From assembly GCF_010093595.1 (NCBI RefSeq), contig NW_022985437.1, positions 3,188,123 to 3,252,122 of the forward strand: 64,000 nucleotides of DNA. Reading direction: 5' to 3'. This document shows, one piece after another, positions 10,240 through 21,324 of the stretch. Both the position numbers and the translations under genes were made by a program. This DNA is from Mytilinidion resinicola. Lineage: Eukaryota; Ascomycota; Dothideomycetes; Mytilinidiales; Mytilinidiaceae. Positions within the stretch are counted from its first letter, which is position 1, and each line of letters starts with the position of its first letter. The notes beneath the pieces were generated by a model that was given only the letters and a program-made list of their open reading frames with translations, was not told the origin of the DNA and made no database searches.

Positions 10240-10811
10240 GTCAGCATTCTCAACTCAGGCAAGTCCGCCGCGAACAGCGATTGGGTCATCGAAATCATCG
10301 GGATTACGTTCTGAACCTTTGTCGTCGCCTCAATCGCTCGATGACCAAGTTGTACACTGAAGTAGAGCGCGAGGGGCTCAGATACGAGAGGGAGGTCGGC
10401 TGCCAGCGCTGTGGAAAGTGTTCATTTGCGTGAAGGTACCAGAAATCGGGCGGTCGGTTGACGAGGGCGGCGGGGAAGAGGGACTCGGAGGAGGCAGTGA
10501 TCCGGACCAGATAGGGCGCAAAAGATTCAACCATGGCTGCAGCTTGACAATGAGGATAAGCTGGATGCATGTCGTGGATGGTTGAAGGGCGCAGCGCTTC
10601 TGAGGGCAATGCGCGTGGCGACGATGACTCGGAGAAGGGCAGAAAAGCGTACTCAAGTAGCGTGGGGAGGAAAGTACAGAGTTGAACTTGGGAACTGACG
10701 GCAAGAGAAGAAAAGACCCAGATTCACGATCTGAACTTATGGGACGGTCTTTGGCCAAGCTGCGCGCGGTGAGTGGGCCAAAAGATGCAGCACCTCGCGC
10801 AGGTCAGCGCC
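10240..10811. other. No firm gene; overlapping broken frames
   Basis: Minus frames over 10304-10758 include SESLFPAALVNRPPDFWYLH, which looks protein-like but is not recognised and shifts frame. No splice pattern resolves it. Confidence 0.3.
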
Positions 10812-10816
10812 TCAGC

Positions 10817-11064
10817 ACTCAGGTCGAAATTGATGTGAACTCTGATTTCTATAGACGTCTAGCTAGTTGTATATATACTAGGGGAAGGAAGGGGGCCACC
10901 CCCAGGGTGGCGCGCTAGTAAGTTCAGATGAGCCCTGCACAGCTGAGGCTTCAGCTCGGTTCTCTACAGCTGAGATTTCAGCTGGGTTCTCTACAGCTAA
11001 TGTTCGGAGAGTAGCTTTCTGGCATATGAGTTGTTGATCCTAGGTTGTAGTGCTGCAACCTGAG
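10817..11064. mobile_element. Solo-LTR-like element 2, 248 bp
   Basis: It begins ACTCAGGTCGAAATTGATGT and ends GCTGCAACCTGAGT, flanked by a perfect 5-bp duplication TCAGC (10812-10816 and 11065-11069). It contains a TATATATAC box followed by a G-rich tract, as expected for an LTR promoter, and internal near-repeats of CAGCTGAGRYTTCAGCT. The terminal 10 bases are inverted repeats of each other (ACTCAGGTYG / CAACCTGAGT). Same family as elements 1 and 3. Confidence 0.85.
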
Positions 11065-11274
11065 TTCAGCCCACCAAAAAATGATCACAACCATTTCTCA
11101 ACCACCCAAAATAATTGATTTGGCTCCAACTACCTATCCTAGAAGGAAGCTAGATTTTTCTCAAGCTTATATAAATACACACAAAGCTCTCTAGCGCGTG
11201 GTGGAGGCAAAGAGCAAAAAAAATGCAAAAACTTAACTCCTGTGCAATGTTAAGAAAACCCCGGGCAGTTTTTT

Positions 11275-11400
11275 TTGGGACTCGAACTCCTAAGCTTGTC
11301 ATGTTAGCGTAATGTGTTGAAAGATGAGAAACGAAACAAAGACGGAAACAAGCAAGCTATCTAACTATCTAACCACTACGCCGAGTGGTACCCCGAAGGG
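11275..11400 (-). other. tRNA-like sequence (possible SINE head or tRNA relic)
   Basis: On the minus strand CGGCGTAGTGGTTAGATAG resembles an internal A-box/D-arm, and GAGTTCGAGTCCC about 85 bases later resembles a B-box/T-arm of an RNA polymerase III gene. The T-stem does not pair properly and no acceptor stem is convincing, so it is not an active tRNA gene. A tRNA-derived SINE or decayed intron-containing tRNA would explain it. Confidence 0.3.
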
Positions 11401-11720
11401 CGAGTGGACCACTAATTGACCCGTACATATAGGTCAAGTCATAACACACAATCAGTGAACTCAGGCAACACGTGCCTCCGGAACCCCACCACCTCGGCAC
11501 ACACAGCGAGTCCAACACGCCGACGAGATGGGGCTCCCGCACAGGTTCTCCCGAACTCCCACCTAAGTCCCCCTCCCGAGTCCCCCTCCCGAGTCCGCCT
11601 CCCGAGCTCCTATCGGCCCGTCGCTGACGCCATGTTCATTCTCTGTTTCTTTTCATTTTCTCTCGCAATCACATCCTCCTTCACCCGTCCCACTATCTCC
11701 AAGTCCACAACAACACTACT

Positions 11721-12235
11721 GTGCCGCCAAAAGGCACCAGTACATCAACCTGTCTGCTTCGTACCACAAGCTGTGGCAATAAGCAGCCCCAGCAGCCCCA
11801 GTACCCCACCCAGCATGACCAGCGACAAGATAAGGGTTACGATTTCGCCGATCGCTATGGCCAACTGTCCATCGCGGTTCCGCCGATGTACCCACAGTCC
11901 GGCACCTATCTCAGCAATGCGCCTCCAGCCCTGCCACCCTCAAGTTCCTACTACGAGCCCATGGGTGCGCCCATCTTGCCGCCCATGCGCGTCCACAATG
12001 GTCCTCGGATAGGAGACGCCGCGATGCATCAGCGCCGTCTGCAGGAGCAGCCCCCCGTCACAATCCTCAGCCACCAAAAGAAGACAAGTCTATGGGTGGA
12101 GTGTCCGCAAAGCTGGATTAAGATATGGAGGTCATGACTGACTTCGTCACCACCATGGCCCACGGACGATGCGAACTCTACTCGTCAGTGCCGCCACGCA
12201 GGGTCCGCTACCGCCATGTTGATGACAGCCACGGC
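11721..12235 (+). pseudogene. Clg1/Pcl-type cyclin fragment
   Basis: A Gln/Pro-rich stretch (QQPQYPTQHDQRQ, YGQLSIAVPPMYPQ, YYEPMGAPILPPMR) leads after a frameshift into KEDKSMGGVSAKLD, a stop, then DMEVMTDFVTTMAHG. The last block is the start of the cyclin box in Pho85-type cyclins (Clg1-like) of filamentous ascomycetes. The disordered Gln-rich N-terminus and this junction are in the expected order. Similarity ends at about 12235; the rest of the cyclin fold is missing. TAA within LDYDME and the frameshift near 12060 inactivate it. Confidence 0.65.
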
Positions 12236-12259
12236 CTGTAGAGGCTCCCGGAGCACAGG

Positions 12260-12686
12260 ATAAAGTGATGACAGCGTCTAGGCGGCCAATTGCATTCGGT
12301 AAAATGAACCATGTACAGGGATTCATTTGGTGGGCCGATGAACCTGGCACCTTGTTTCCAGCACACATGCATACAACCGCGGAACCTAGTACTCGAAGGG
12401 ACCACTTCGTAGTTGATGGGCTTATATCTGGCGGCATTGTGTTTGAGGGCGCCACCGCGTGGAAGTCCAGAGGTACTTCATTGTTGACGGTCCCTCCTAG
12501 CGACTTTCCCGTCCACGGCAACGTCTTCAATTCCTCGACGCCAATTCTGCTCAATCCTCGCTCCTCCTGTTTCATCATCCTCGCTGGCCCATTACGCCAT
12601 CTTCTCCTCGTCAACGACGCAATCTTCGAAGAAACGCGGACACCAGGTTCGTCCGACTCCAGGCATCCACTATACTCCAACCTAAA
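12260..12686 (+). other. Open frame of 141 codons without recognised family
   Basis: A plus frame at 12265-12690 and a minus frame at 12147-12680 both stay open. Neither shows a motif I know. It separates the cyclin and RAS fragments. The plus frame ends inside the RAS fragment in a different phase, which argues against it being coding. Confidence 0.25.
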
Positions 12687-12828
12687 GTGATTGCCCTGCT
12701 CGACGTGCTCGACACGGCCGGCCAGGAGGAGTACTCGGCCATGCGGGAGCAGTACATGAGGACCAGCGAAGGCTTCCTGCTCGTGTACTCGATAACTGAC
12801 AGGTAATCATTCGAGGGGATCGTGACCT
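12687..12828 (+). pseudogene. RAS GTPase internal fragment (switch II)
   Basis: The frame [20 protein letters not shown] followed by [17 protein letters not shown] is the DTAGQEE/switch II block of fungal RasA-type GTPases, including the catalytic Gln of G3. An in-frame TAA at 12804-12806 replaces the Gln of R-Q-SFE (CAA to TAA), and GEGFLL reads SEGFLL. The P-loop exon and the NKCD/SAK motifs are absent on either side. About 47 of about 210 residues remain. A working RAS must be elsewhere. Confidence 0.85.
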
Positions 12829-12829
12829 G

Positions 12830-13514
12830 TACTGCCTGGCTAGCTCGCTCTCTCTCTATATCTTTCCATCACCATCACTCTCCTTCCGCTACCCTGTTCT
12901 CGTCGGATGCCGCTCGTCGTGTGCCCGGGCGTCGCTCGCCGTGTGCTGCGCTTCGCAGGCCTGTCAATCTGACTGTTCGTCTACTCTCTCTCAGGTGGCT
13001 GAGTCGCTGCGTTTCTCCGGAGAGAGACTGAGTGCTGCCCCCAAATCCTGTCCGACAGCCAAGCCAAGGGTCTTCTGGATTCCCATTCGACGTTGCATTA
13101 TGCCCTGACAAGTTCCATCTGACCGGAGGGCTCGAAAGCCATCGTGGAACGATCGTGGTTGTGCTCCAGCCGATATTAGAAACCTGCTTGGGAGAAGCGT
13201 CGTGGAGATCACCAGGATCAAGGACGGCATCCGAGCCAGCGGTATATCATAAGAGGTTCCTGAGGATGGAAAGATAGGTTGGGAGGCATTGCCGCGGCGG
13301 TCAGCCTGCTCAACAACGGGCTCAGCCTACGCCAGGAAACTTCGGACCAGTCAGCAGCTGCGTCAACATTAACCAGAACCAGGCATCCTGCTCGCCTTTC
13401 GGATCATTCGTTTCAAATCTTGCAGTCGCATCCAAGCTTTCGAAGTAGACCGGCTCGTCATCCGTGAGCCTACCATTCTAGACGATCCTCTCTCGTGCCG
13501 TAACTACACATTGG
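12830..13514. other. No firm gene
   Basis: A plus stretch near 13285 reads VGGIAAAVSLLNNGLSLR, which resembles the dinucleotide-binding start of FAD-dependent monooxygenases, but it is short and isolated. The rest is unreadable. Confidence 0.3.
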
Positions 13515-13519
13515 GGACA

Positions 13520-13792
13520 ACTCAGGTTGAAATTGATGTGAACTCTGATTTCTATGGGTGTCTAGCTCGTTGTTTATATACTAGGGGAAGGAGGGGGGCC
13601 AGCCCCGGGGGCATAACGTGGTATCTCTTCCTGACGCGTTACTTGATTCATCCTGTTTCCTGATACAGTACTGATACCGTGCTGCAGCACTGCTGTTGCA
13701 CTACCTGTTACTTCCTCCTGTATCAGCATGCTATCCTGATACGTTACTGCATATGAGTTGCTGACCCTAGGTTGTAGTGCTGCAACCCGAGT
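13520..13792. mobile_element. Solo-LTR-like element 3, 273 bp
   Basis: It begins ACTCAGGTTGAAATTGATGT and ends GCTGCAACCCGAGT, flanked by a perfect 5-bp duplication GGACA (13515-13519 and 13793-13797). The left 110 bp are nearly identical to element 2 (GTCTAGCTNGTTGTNTATAT, G-rich tract), as is the right end (CATATGAGTTGCTGACCCTA). The middle holds a different segment rich in CTGATAC. The conservation suggests fairly recent movement. Confidence 0.87.
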
Positions 13793-13924
13793 GGACAAGT
13801 ACCGCGAAATACCAATTCTCGAGAAGGATTTTATGGAAGAAAGTGTGGCCAGCAATACCGACTCCACTAGCCGATCCAGCAAGTCTTTCAATATCATCGT
13901 CTGCCTCCGCTTTCGGTATACAAC

Positions 13925-14270
13925 ATGGACATTTGCGCGACGAAGACGAAGCCGCGGAGCGGAAGACCGAGTTCATGGATACTCTCAAGAAATGGCGGTG
14001 TAAGGACTGCAACGACAATAACAGTCGCAAGACTTCAGGTCTCATTGCCTGGGGACCGGTTGACGTCGATACGTATTACGCAGGCTCCCCATGTGCCACC
14101 GTGGACGAAGACGACAAGGCAGCACCTCGTGAAACGGGGAACTCAGTTTCATTCAGAGCTGCTTGGGAATCATGAGCCTGGACTTGAGGTTGCATGGCCG
14201 CGGCAATGCGCAAGGCCTTCTTCAATAAGGATCAGGGATAGCGTCGAGGATGAGCCGGACTCGTGCGCAA
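13925..14270 (+). pseudogene. Mit1-like chromatin remodeller fragment
   Basis: Across three frames the plus strand gives FMDTLKKWRCKDCND, then IAWGPVDVDTYYAGSPC, then a YLVKW-like block (HLVKRG), SFRAAWES and MRKAFFNKDQG. The order C-x2-C zinc-like pair, AWxPVD, (Y)LVKW, a Trp-rich segment and MRKAF resembles the region N-terminal of the helicase in fungal Mit1/CHD-like SHREC subunits. This assignment is from memory of the family and is moderate. No helicase motifs follow. Confidence 0.4.
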
Positions 14271-14279
14271 ACGGCACTT

Positions 14280-15950
14280 ATCTTACCCCGAAGAACATCA
14301 TTCAATTCGAAAGAGGGAGAAAGAAAGAACGGCATTCCGGCAGCCCAAGGTGGACGCACCCTCGAGGTTACACAGTTACGCCAGGCGTGCAACGCGAGCC
14401 GCATTCACCGAGCCTCTTCCTCGACGCCTGCCTCAAGCCACCCCGCAGCCACCTCAGCGACGGTCTTATTACCCCCTATATTCATATCTTTGCGACTGCC
14501 AGTGGTAACATGGGTTCTTTTTCATGACATCCTCAGCGATCGCAGCCTTCAGCGACTCCGCGCCTTCCTAGCCCTTTTGCGAGCCCTCATTCCGCTCCTG
14601 GAGGCCGCCCCACCCTAGCCCTAAGACAAAAGATGACAGACTGAATAGGGAAGAACTTATGAAGAATCATAACGCCAAGCGCAAGGCAGAGACGAAAAGA
14701 GCACTTGGGGCGGGATCCCGGCTGGGGTACACTGGTTGAACGGTAGGAAGGGAATGACGGGAGGAAGTCCCATGAAGCAGAGCAATGCCTCTGGAGCAAG
14801 CGATCGTCCTTGTTTTTCTTGCCAAGCATTTCATCTGGCACGGCGTGGTTTCTTGGGGGGTTATGCTATCGTGGACACCCAGCGCTTGTAGGTAACGGTC
14901 TTTTTTCCGAGTCGTGGTCATTTTATCTAGAGCTTTTTTCCAATGCAGGCACTTTCCAAATCAGGTTTGAAGAAAGCACGGTGACGCTTGCCTTGAACCA
15001 TGGGGAGAGCGTTCTCAACGGCATTTGCCATAGCAGTTATGGCTCCATCACGCACCCAGGCTGGCGACGAGTTATGACATGGAATTATATCTTGTCTGTG
15101 ATACCCAATGGAATTCACCGTACGTGTCCTGCATATTTCATTGAGCTGAGCTGATGCTGATGGAACGCAGGCGTCACGTGACGCGCCATGCGCGCCTTCT
15201 GTTGAGTTGGACGGGCATGATGTTAAGCCGGGGCCGATCGCAAGCATCCGCCAATTTCTCCATCTCATGGGCACCTTCTTCAATCCCTTCAGTCCCTTCG
15301 CCCTGCTGCGATCAGCAACGGCGACGACGAGACCTTCATGGAGGAACTGCTACACAGCCTCAGACTCAATCATTTTCTCCAGATACGCCATGCTACACGT
15401 CCTACCTGCGCTCTGTATCTACTGTCGACACCCAACGCATTACTCCATTCCCTTCCAATCGCCGATACTGGCGCACAATCCTCAAATTGAACCCGCACTA
15501 CACCGGACTCTTTGTCCTGCAGTAGCGCCCTGCAACCCGCAGCAACAGGTACTGGATTAGATTCGCATCCCTCGTACTCCTAGCTGATAGCACGCACTCA
15601 GGACTACTCCTTCTACCCAAGCATGCACTTGCGAGAATGAGCTCCTTCTAGCATTCATATATCAGACGCAGCCGCATGTCAACCTGTCCGAAACGAATCG
15701 CCACGTCGTGCGGCAGTGGCCGCCATCCGCCGCAGCTGGGCAAGAGGCTGCTGAACAACCGGGAAAGGTACAAAAGACTACTACATGCTGGATACCATAC
15801 CGGGAAGCTGTTGCTTAATCGTTTCGCTGGCTGGCAACGGTTCGGCACGAGAGGTCCGGACACTACTCTTGGAGGAAGGTATATTGGTTAGGCAGAAAGA
15901 GAGGAGGTAGCTCGGATCCCCTTCATCGTCCACCCGCTCCACGACGATAT
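14280..15950. other. No recognisable gene over about 1.7 kb
   Basis: Several 60-200 codon frames overlap on both strands. None has conserved motifs or splice-supported extension. A CACGTG-type site lies at about 15175. The content looks like diverged low-copy DNA, not AT-rich transposon relics. Confidence 0.35.
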
Positions 15951-15954
15951 TTTT

Positions 15955-16252
15955 GCTCCACGAGACATGGGATTAGGGCTTTCATTCGCGAGCATACTTC
16001 TTGTGCTCCCCCCCCCCCCCAGGGGCAAGATCAAGAGGAATGCTATTGAGATCCAGCAATGTGGTCATATCTTTGGCGCGGACTGCCTCTGTAAGTGGTT
16101 TGATCAAGGCAAAGCGAGCTGCCCCATGTGTCGCGCTACACTCTTTGGAACCGCCCGCCCGCCGTTCCTACCAATGGTACCATTGCCCCCGCCACGACCA
16201 CCTTCCCGCTACACGAAACATGGGATTAGGGCTTTCATGCGCGAGCATTCGA
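15955..16252 (+). repeat. Direct repeat of about 40 bp bracketing the RING fragment
   Basis: ACATGGGATTAGGGCTTTCA followed by TNCGCGAGCAT occurs at about 15964-15998 and again at about 16218-16252, with flanks CCACGA / ACACGAA. The copies are about 254 bp apart and near identical, so the duplication is young compared with its surroundings. Confidence 0.7.
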
Positions 16253-16296
16253 TGTGGGATCGCTGGGATTCGATGAGAACCAGAGGGATATTATGA
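15967..16296 (+). pseudogene. RING-finger protein fragment (variant CGHxFGxxCL type)
   Basis: The frame reads QQCGHIFGADCLCKWFDQGK and then SCPMCRATLF, the second half of a C3HC4-like RING domain: Cys-x-His, Cys, and a final CPxC pair. As in the RING ORF at 60983, the position usually held by the Cys two after His-x-x is Gly (HIFG). The first CxxC pair is missing; upstream is a run of C (about 16007-16020) and part of a direct repeat. A Pro-rich tail follows. A fragment of a ubiquitin E3-type protein. Confidence 0.6.
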
Positions 16297-16299
16297 AGA

Positions 16300-18105
16300 A
16301 GGGTCCGATTGGAGAACTGGACGGTCCGATACCAGGAAGAGGTATTCGTGGCACCATGGGTATCCGTTACCAGTCATAGAAGGCGTCGATCGGCAAGTGC
16401 CTGAATTGAGTTTCTTTCGCGGTTCTGTTTCTTTGTATGCTCCAGCTTCTTTTACTGCTTTTCGCGTATGTATTCGGCTTAGGGCGACTTCCTCGTCTTC
16501 CATCACAGGAAGCGTTTAATTGAGAGTCCGGAGGTGTGTTTTGGGAGGCCGGATATAGGCAAAAAGCTATGTCTGTCTGGGCTGCATTAGTGCTATACAT
16601 CCGGAGGGGTAGGATAATAAGACTATCGGCCCGCTGCTATTCTGCGTTGATGCTGTTCGACTCGGTGGGGAAGCTTTAGAGGTCATTACTGATAGCGTAA
16701 CTTTCAGTCTTCCATCTTGCCTCCGTCATTTCACTATTGCACGTCCTAAGAAGGTTAGTAATAACGGCTTGTTAGTATAAAGGTTCTATTGAAGTAGCTG
16801 TATCTCATTTGTCAGCTATGGTTTAAAGAACGCGAGGTCGTCTGCGAGGGCGGCATCTACGCCCTTGGGACGCTCACCTGCGATATCTGGTCGTCCGAGT
16901 GGCATAAAGCCGCCATCGCCGGCTTATCTATTCTCTTAATAGCTTATAAAGATGTGATTTAGAAGGGTCTTAGTGGCCATGCGCTGGCTTAGGACCATAG
17001 TCTATTCGCAACCTTCGCCGCCCTTATTGTCTTACTACCGCCTACTTCTTCACCAACCTCCACAACCTTTTCCTTCTTCCTTCTTTATCTTCACCTCCTC
17101 TTCACTTCTTTCCTTACCCTCTTCTTTACTCTACCGCATAAGATGAAAGGGAAAATAAAACGCTTACAGCGGGAAATCGCATGCCACACCGGTCAATGCC
17201 TCAATGTCCTCACGAATTTTAAGCTCGATAAAGGGTGGTTAAGCAACTGCGACAACGCAGTTAGTCACTACGTAATTCCAAAAGAGAGAGCTATTGGAAA
17301 GTCGCTATCTTGTCGGGGGCGGCCTAGCATAGGCTTGATCTGAGACTATGGAAAAGGTAAAGATTTGCCAATAACCGTAATATCCTCCGTGAAACTAACG
17401 CCTTCCAGTATCCCTTAGACGACGACGACGCCTGGAACTCTCCACGGCTTGGCCTATCCTTGACCAGCTGGCTTCTCCCTGGAGTAGGTAATAGGACTGG
17501 TGCTATATGCCGCTAATGTTCCAGGTGGGCGCCACTCCGACACCAACCCGTCACGCTGCTTACTAAGGGCTACTTCGCTGCTGACACCCTTTATGGGATG
17601 CTACGCTGCAAGAATTAGGTGGTCATTGCAATGAATTTCTTCTTCGCCAATGTCCACACCCAAGACATAGGCTCGGGGTCGCCCTCACTCACGGCGACCG
17701 TGTTGCTCCGCAAGCGTTCATGCAATATCAGGACGGCGAGAGATAGAGTAAGCAGATCAGCAGCGATGAAAACTCTCTCAGGAATGCTGAGCCTTCCTTT
17801 TGCTAAACAGCAATGGAGCCTATCTCTGAAACTGCCACTACATAACTCCGGCGATCTTGTCGACTGGGGTTACTCGCTTGAGGGTTGTCTTTTCCTTGCT
17901 CTTTACTCTCTCAAGTGGTACCTTAAAATCCTTCCCATCTTCCCAATTTTCACGCTCCAGACATCCGGTTTCAAGGACGCAGAACAGATGTAGGATTTCA
18001 GCCTCCAAATCTTCCTTATACTGAAACGTCATGAGGGATTCTCATTGGGCTGGCGCGCCTCACCCACTTTCCTTGTGGCTTCCACCTTCTTTTCCAGCTA
18101 TTCAA
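16300..18105. other. No recognisable gene; decayed sequence
   Basis: A plus reading at 16840-16990 (EREVVCEGGIYALGTLTC) and one at 17143-17343 look protein-like but end in stops. A pyrimidine-rich stretch at 17030-17130 (CTTCTTCCTTCTTTATC type) could be an old promoter. Nothing is assignable. Confidence 0.35.
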
Positions 18106-18111
18106 TATGCT

Positions 18112-18684
18112 TCAGACCAGCTTCCAATTCCATATCTCTGGCAAAGGTATCAGGATGAGGAATGGCGAGGGCCGTGAACTTTGGAGAAGATTGGGGTCGA
18201 AGTCTGTAGGGCGATCAAATTGGAGCATGACCATGAAGCGTGAACCAGAGAAGAGGGTCCGCTCGAACCTCATCATCGGTCCTGCAGAGGGCTTCTGGAT
18301 GCTGATAGCGAGAGTCGTGAGGTCATAATGGTCAGCTCGATTGCTGGTTTCTTCTTTATTTGCTTGATCATCTCGCCGAACCTGAGCCGGAGGAATGCGG
18401 CGGGCACTGGCATCAGCCACGACAACGTGCCAGGTGGGAATGGGAACAGGCGTGCTAACATAGACACTTGGAATCTCGGCATCTCGTAAACCGAAACCGT
18501 CCTCGGACCATTTGTTTACTAGTATGTTCACCATGTACTTCACCTCCAATATATTCTCGACGTGAAGGCGACCTTGTCTTCGACCGGTATCGAGAGCGCT
18601 TCGCCTGAAGCGAGCGCGAACGGCTGGGAGATCCCACGCCTCGTCCGGGTGAGCGTGATTGTATCCTACCACGATCATGGCCAC
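18112..18684 (-). CDS. Hypothetical ORF, 190 aa (doubtful)
   Basis: This is the longest open frame of the region, starting MAMIVVGYNHAHPDEAW and staying open to 18112. It has no recognised domain. Two shorter minus frames overlap it. Its start is in a reasonable context but there is no promoter or splice support. It may be a relic of a real protein, because the N-terminal 60 residues have normal composition, or a chance frame. Confidence 0.25.
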   Translation of the reverse strand: MAMIVVGYNHAHPDEAWDLPAVRARFRRSALDTGRRQGRLHVENILEVKYMVNILVNKWSEDGFGLRDAEIPSVYVSTPVPIPTWHVVVADASARRIPPAQVRRDDQANKEETSNRADHYDLTTLAISIQKPSAGPMMRFERTLFSGSRFMVMLQFDRPTDFDPNLLQSSRPSPFLILIPLPEIWNWKLV

Positions 18685-18689
18685 AACGT

Positions 18690-20300
18690 CTTCCCGGCGC
18701 GAACTGTCTAATCAGCCCAACTCATACATGGAACGGCTGCGGCATCGAGGTGAAGACTTTTAAAGCTCGAGGGATGCGCACTGGGAATAAGCCGGGATGT
18801 AAAGCGCTGGGTACCTCTGTAGATGAAGTTGTTCAAGTTTAGTGCTAGCTTGCTTGATCCAAGGACTGACTGGCTGATGGGGAAATTGGATATTGTCCTC
18901 TGACCGGTTCCAGAATAGCAACTCATCCAGAACACTGTCTGATCGTCGCTAACGCCCAACTAGGAGAGCCGGATGATTTCCTTTACCTGCCTCTTATCAA
19001 ATAGACTTCACCTCACCACGACGAAGTCTTGGTATAATCTTGATCGCTCTCCTGGTTGCCGCGTCAGAGGGTCTTCGAGGTGAAGAGGTCGGACCGGTAT
19101 TAGCTTTAGCAGCAGGAGGTGCCAAGTGAGACTGGATCTTACTTAGCGGACCGTTGCTAAAGAGTATATGGTCTATTAAATACCAGCATAGAAATATTCC
19201 TGTTTTGTTGGTGTACAGCCTTATTAACACTCGCTCCAATCTTAGGGAGTCTATTCCGGCCACTTTTACCAAGGTAAACTTCAGTACCAGCTTCCTTGAT
19301 CGACGAAGTTGGGATCTTAGTTCGTTACCGCCCTCCATCATTTCCCTGGAGAGAGCCTGAATGGGCTGGCTACCTAGGTATAGTGTACTTGTAATCCCCT
19401 GGCACCCAGTGCTTATCTGATTTTCGCGCTTCGAATCTAATGTTGAGGTCTTAACGCGCGACTATGTACCGGGCAGTTGTGCTACCGCAGCTTTCCTGGG
19501 ATGGGTAATTTTGCTTCGAATGTGCGACTTGAGATGGAGTGCTCTGTCTGCGCTCCGGGAAGCGGCGGCTTTGTGGTAAACCGAATGGTTGTCGATGACC
19601 TTGGGCTTGAGGACTGGTGATTCTTGTTCTAGCTGGGAAAATTGGACTGTTCCGTATTCCATCTACCGCGCTTCTTAGTTGCTGCGAAGTCTAGAAGAGG
19701 AAGTCTAATATGCTTCCTTTAACTAACTGGACTAGTGGGACTTTAATGCTTTTATCTAGTCAGCAGTATTTGGCCCTATTTAATGGCTATTCTAAATCCG
19801 ACAGAAGCAGTAAGATGTATATATCAAGCAAGAACTTTATAGGTATCTTACGACGTACGACCTTTACAAAGCTAGCATTGGATGTTTCACCGGCGCGGTA
19901 AAGATATTGAACCGTGGTGGAACTAAATTGGACTCTGGAATGGATTTAGGCCTTGCTCCTCCCTATAATACTCCTGGGAAATTAATATAAAGCTGCAGGA
20001 GCACTCGGAAGTTCCGAGCACGTAATATGAGTACAGAAGAAAGCTTTTGAGTCTCGAGGAAATGCTGAAGGAGCTTAGCGCGGGAAAATTGTAAGTATAT
20101 AGCATGTCTAAGACATATTAGAGCTTAGCATCTACTAGTCTTATAGCCCCTAGTAGCCCCTTATACATTTTCTCGGTAATGCCTAGCAGAGAGTAAGAAG
20201 GAGAGGGAAGTCCTAGATCTAGACCTCTTCTCGTCTATTAGATTGGGTATTTTCTTCTTACACGTGATGGTAGCATCATGTGATCAGCGGCGCACGTCCT
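18690..20300. other. No recognisable gene; moderately AT-rich
   Basis: Short frames only. The stretch 19700-20260 is rich in CTAG/TATA words and may be an old mutated transposon remnant, but no terminal repeats or coding motifs are visible. Confidence 0.35.
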
Positions 20301-20580
20301 AATGAAGTTCCTGGACACTTCAAAGCCTCAAACTCACTCCACCCCACTCCACTCCAGCCCTCTTGAAGTCGACTCCACAGTCATCCACCTGTTCGAAAAG
20401 GCCGCCTCAGCTACTCCAGCTCCAACATGCTTCAGTCTCATTCCATCTGTAATATCCAACCTCCTCGGAACTAGCGATAGCTGCTCCTTCAGCAACGATG
20501 TGAGAAATGGACATCCTCGCCATCTCACATCACCTCCGCTTCCATAAGGCACTCTCCAGCATCACCGCCTTTGGAGCGTG

Positions 20581-20632
20581 GTGGCCGCCGTGCGATGTCC
20601 CTGGCGGTGACCGCCGTGCGATGTCTCTGGTG
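20581..20632 (+). repeat. Short tandem duplication, about 26 bp x 2
   Basis: CCGCCGTGCGATGTCCCTGG and CCGCCGTGCGATGTCTCTGG follow each other directly. Minor local duplication. Confidence 0.6.
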
Positions 20633-20867
20633 GTCTTTCACCTGCTCCACGAGCTGTCGCCACTTGCCCCCAGCCTTCAGATCGCGTCTAGAATAGGACC
20701 GATTGGCAGCCTCCCGGTACAGCCCTGGTCCCCGACACCCCCAAGACGCTCCCATCCGCCCACGATTCCCTGAAAGAAGTGCACACCTCCTCCATGTCTC
20801 TTTCCCCGCTCTATGGAAGAACCACCGCACCAAACACCAGGAATGCAAACCCTCTGATACCTCCGGC

Positions 20868-21323
20868 ACCCACCGCAAAGTCTTGATCCTCGGCATTCCA
20901 CACTATATACACCTCCATAAGGTTTTCTCCAGCGTCACCAGTGGCGCGATTCTTCCAGCGCCCCTCGGTAATGCCAGCCCCATCAGCGGCTTCCAGATCG
21001 CGTATCTCTTGTCCGTTGAAGAAGCCGCCGCCGTCGCGCTAACACAGGCCGCACCGCTGTTTGTCAAGGGTCTAGCCTCGGAAGCCACGGTACAGAGAAG
21101 CGTGTCGCCATTTTCGAAGTGGACGGCCTATACCACGAGTGCGACCACCGTCCTAGCTATGAACATTTTCGTAACCCCATCAAACCTATTCGAGATCAGG
21201 CTGTCTCAGGCAGCAGTCGCGTACCGCCGCAACTCAGGCTCCAACGGCGGGGCCGAAGGCAAACGTGGACTCTCGACCCTTGAAGTATCTTTCCAGACCC
21301 CGTCCGATTTCACGATTCTCTGA
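20868..21323 (+). pseudogene. IPH/REMQE family, copy B
   Basis: The frame reads THRKVLILGIPHYIHLHKVF, SSVTSGAILPAPLGNASPIS, then GFQIAYLLSVEEAAAVALTQ and APLFVKG. The same blocks occur in copies at 25.4-28.9 kb (THRSV.ILGIP, TGEILSATL.NTGPITGFQ, EEAAVALAQGPALLV). Here the frame is open for 206 codons (from 20703), the best preserved N-terminal half in the window, but the REMQE block is replaced by unrelated sequence. After the stop, an Arg/Ser-rich stretch (about 21330-21400) follows. Function unknown; a nucleic-acid-binding RRM-like fold is a guess. Confidence 0.5.
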
Positions 21324-21324
21324 A

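Noticed and set aside
10817..11064. DNA transposon (MITE) for the three inverted-ended elements
   Set aside because: 5-bp duplications, a TATA box with G-rich tract and shared ends with the copia LTR favour solo LTRs, though the MITE reading is not fully excluded.
12990..13470. FAD monooxygenase gene
   Set aside because: Only one short GGIAAAVSLL-like block; no other motif in any frame.
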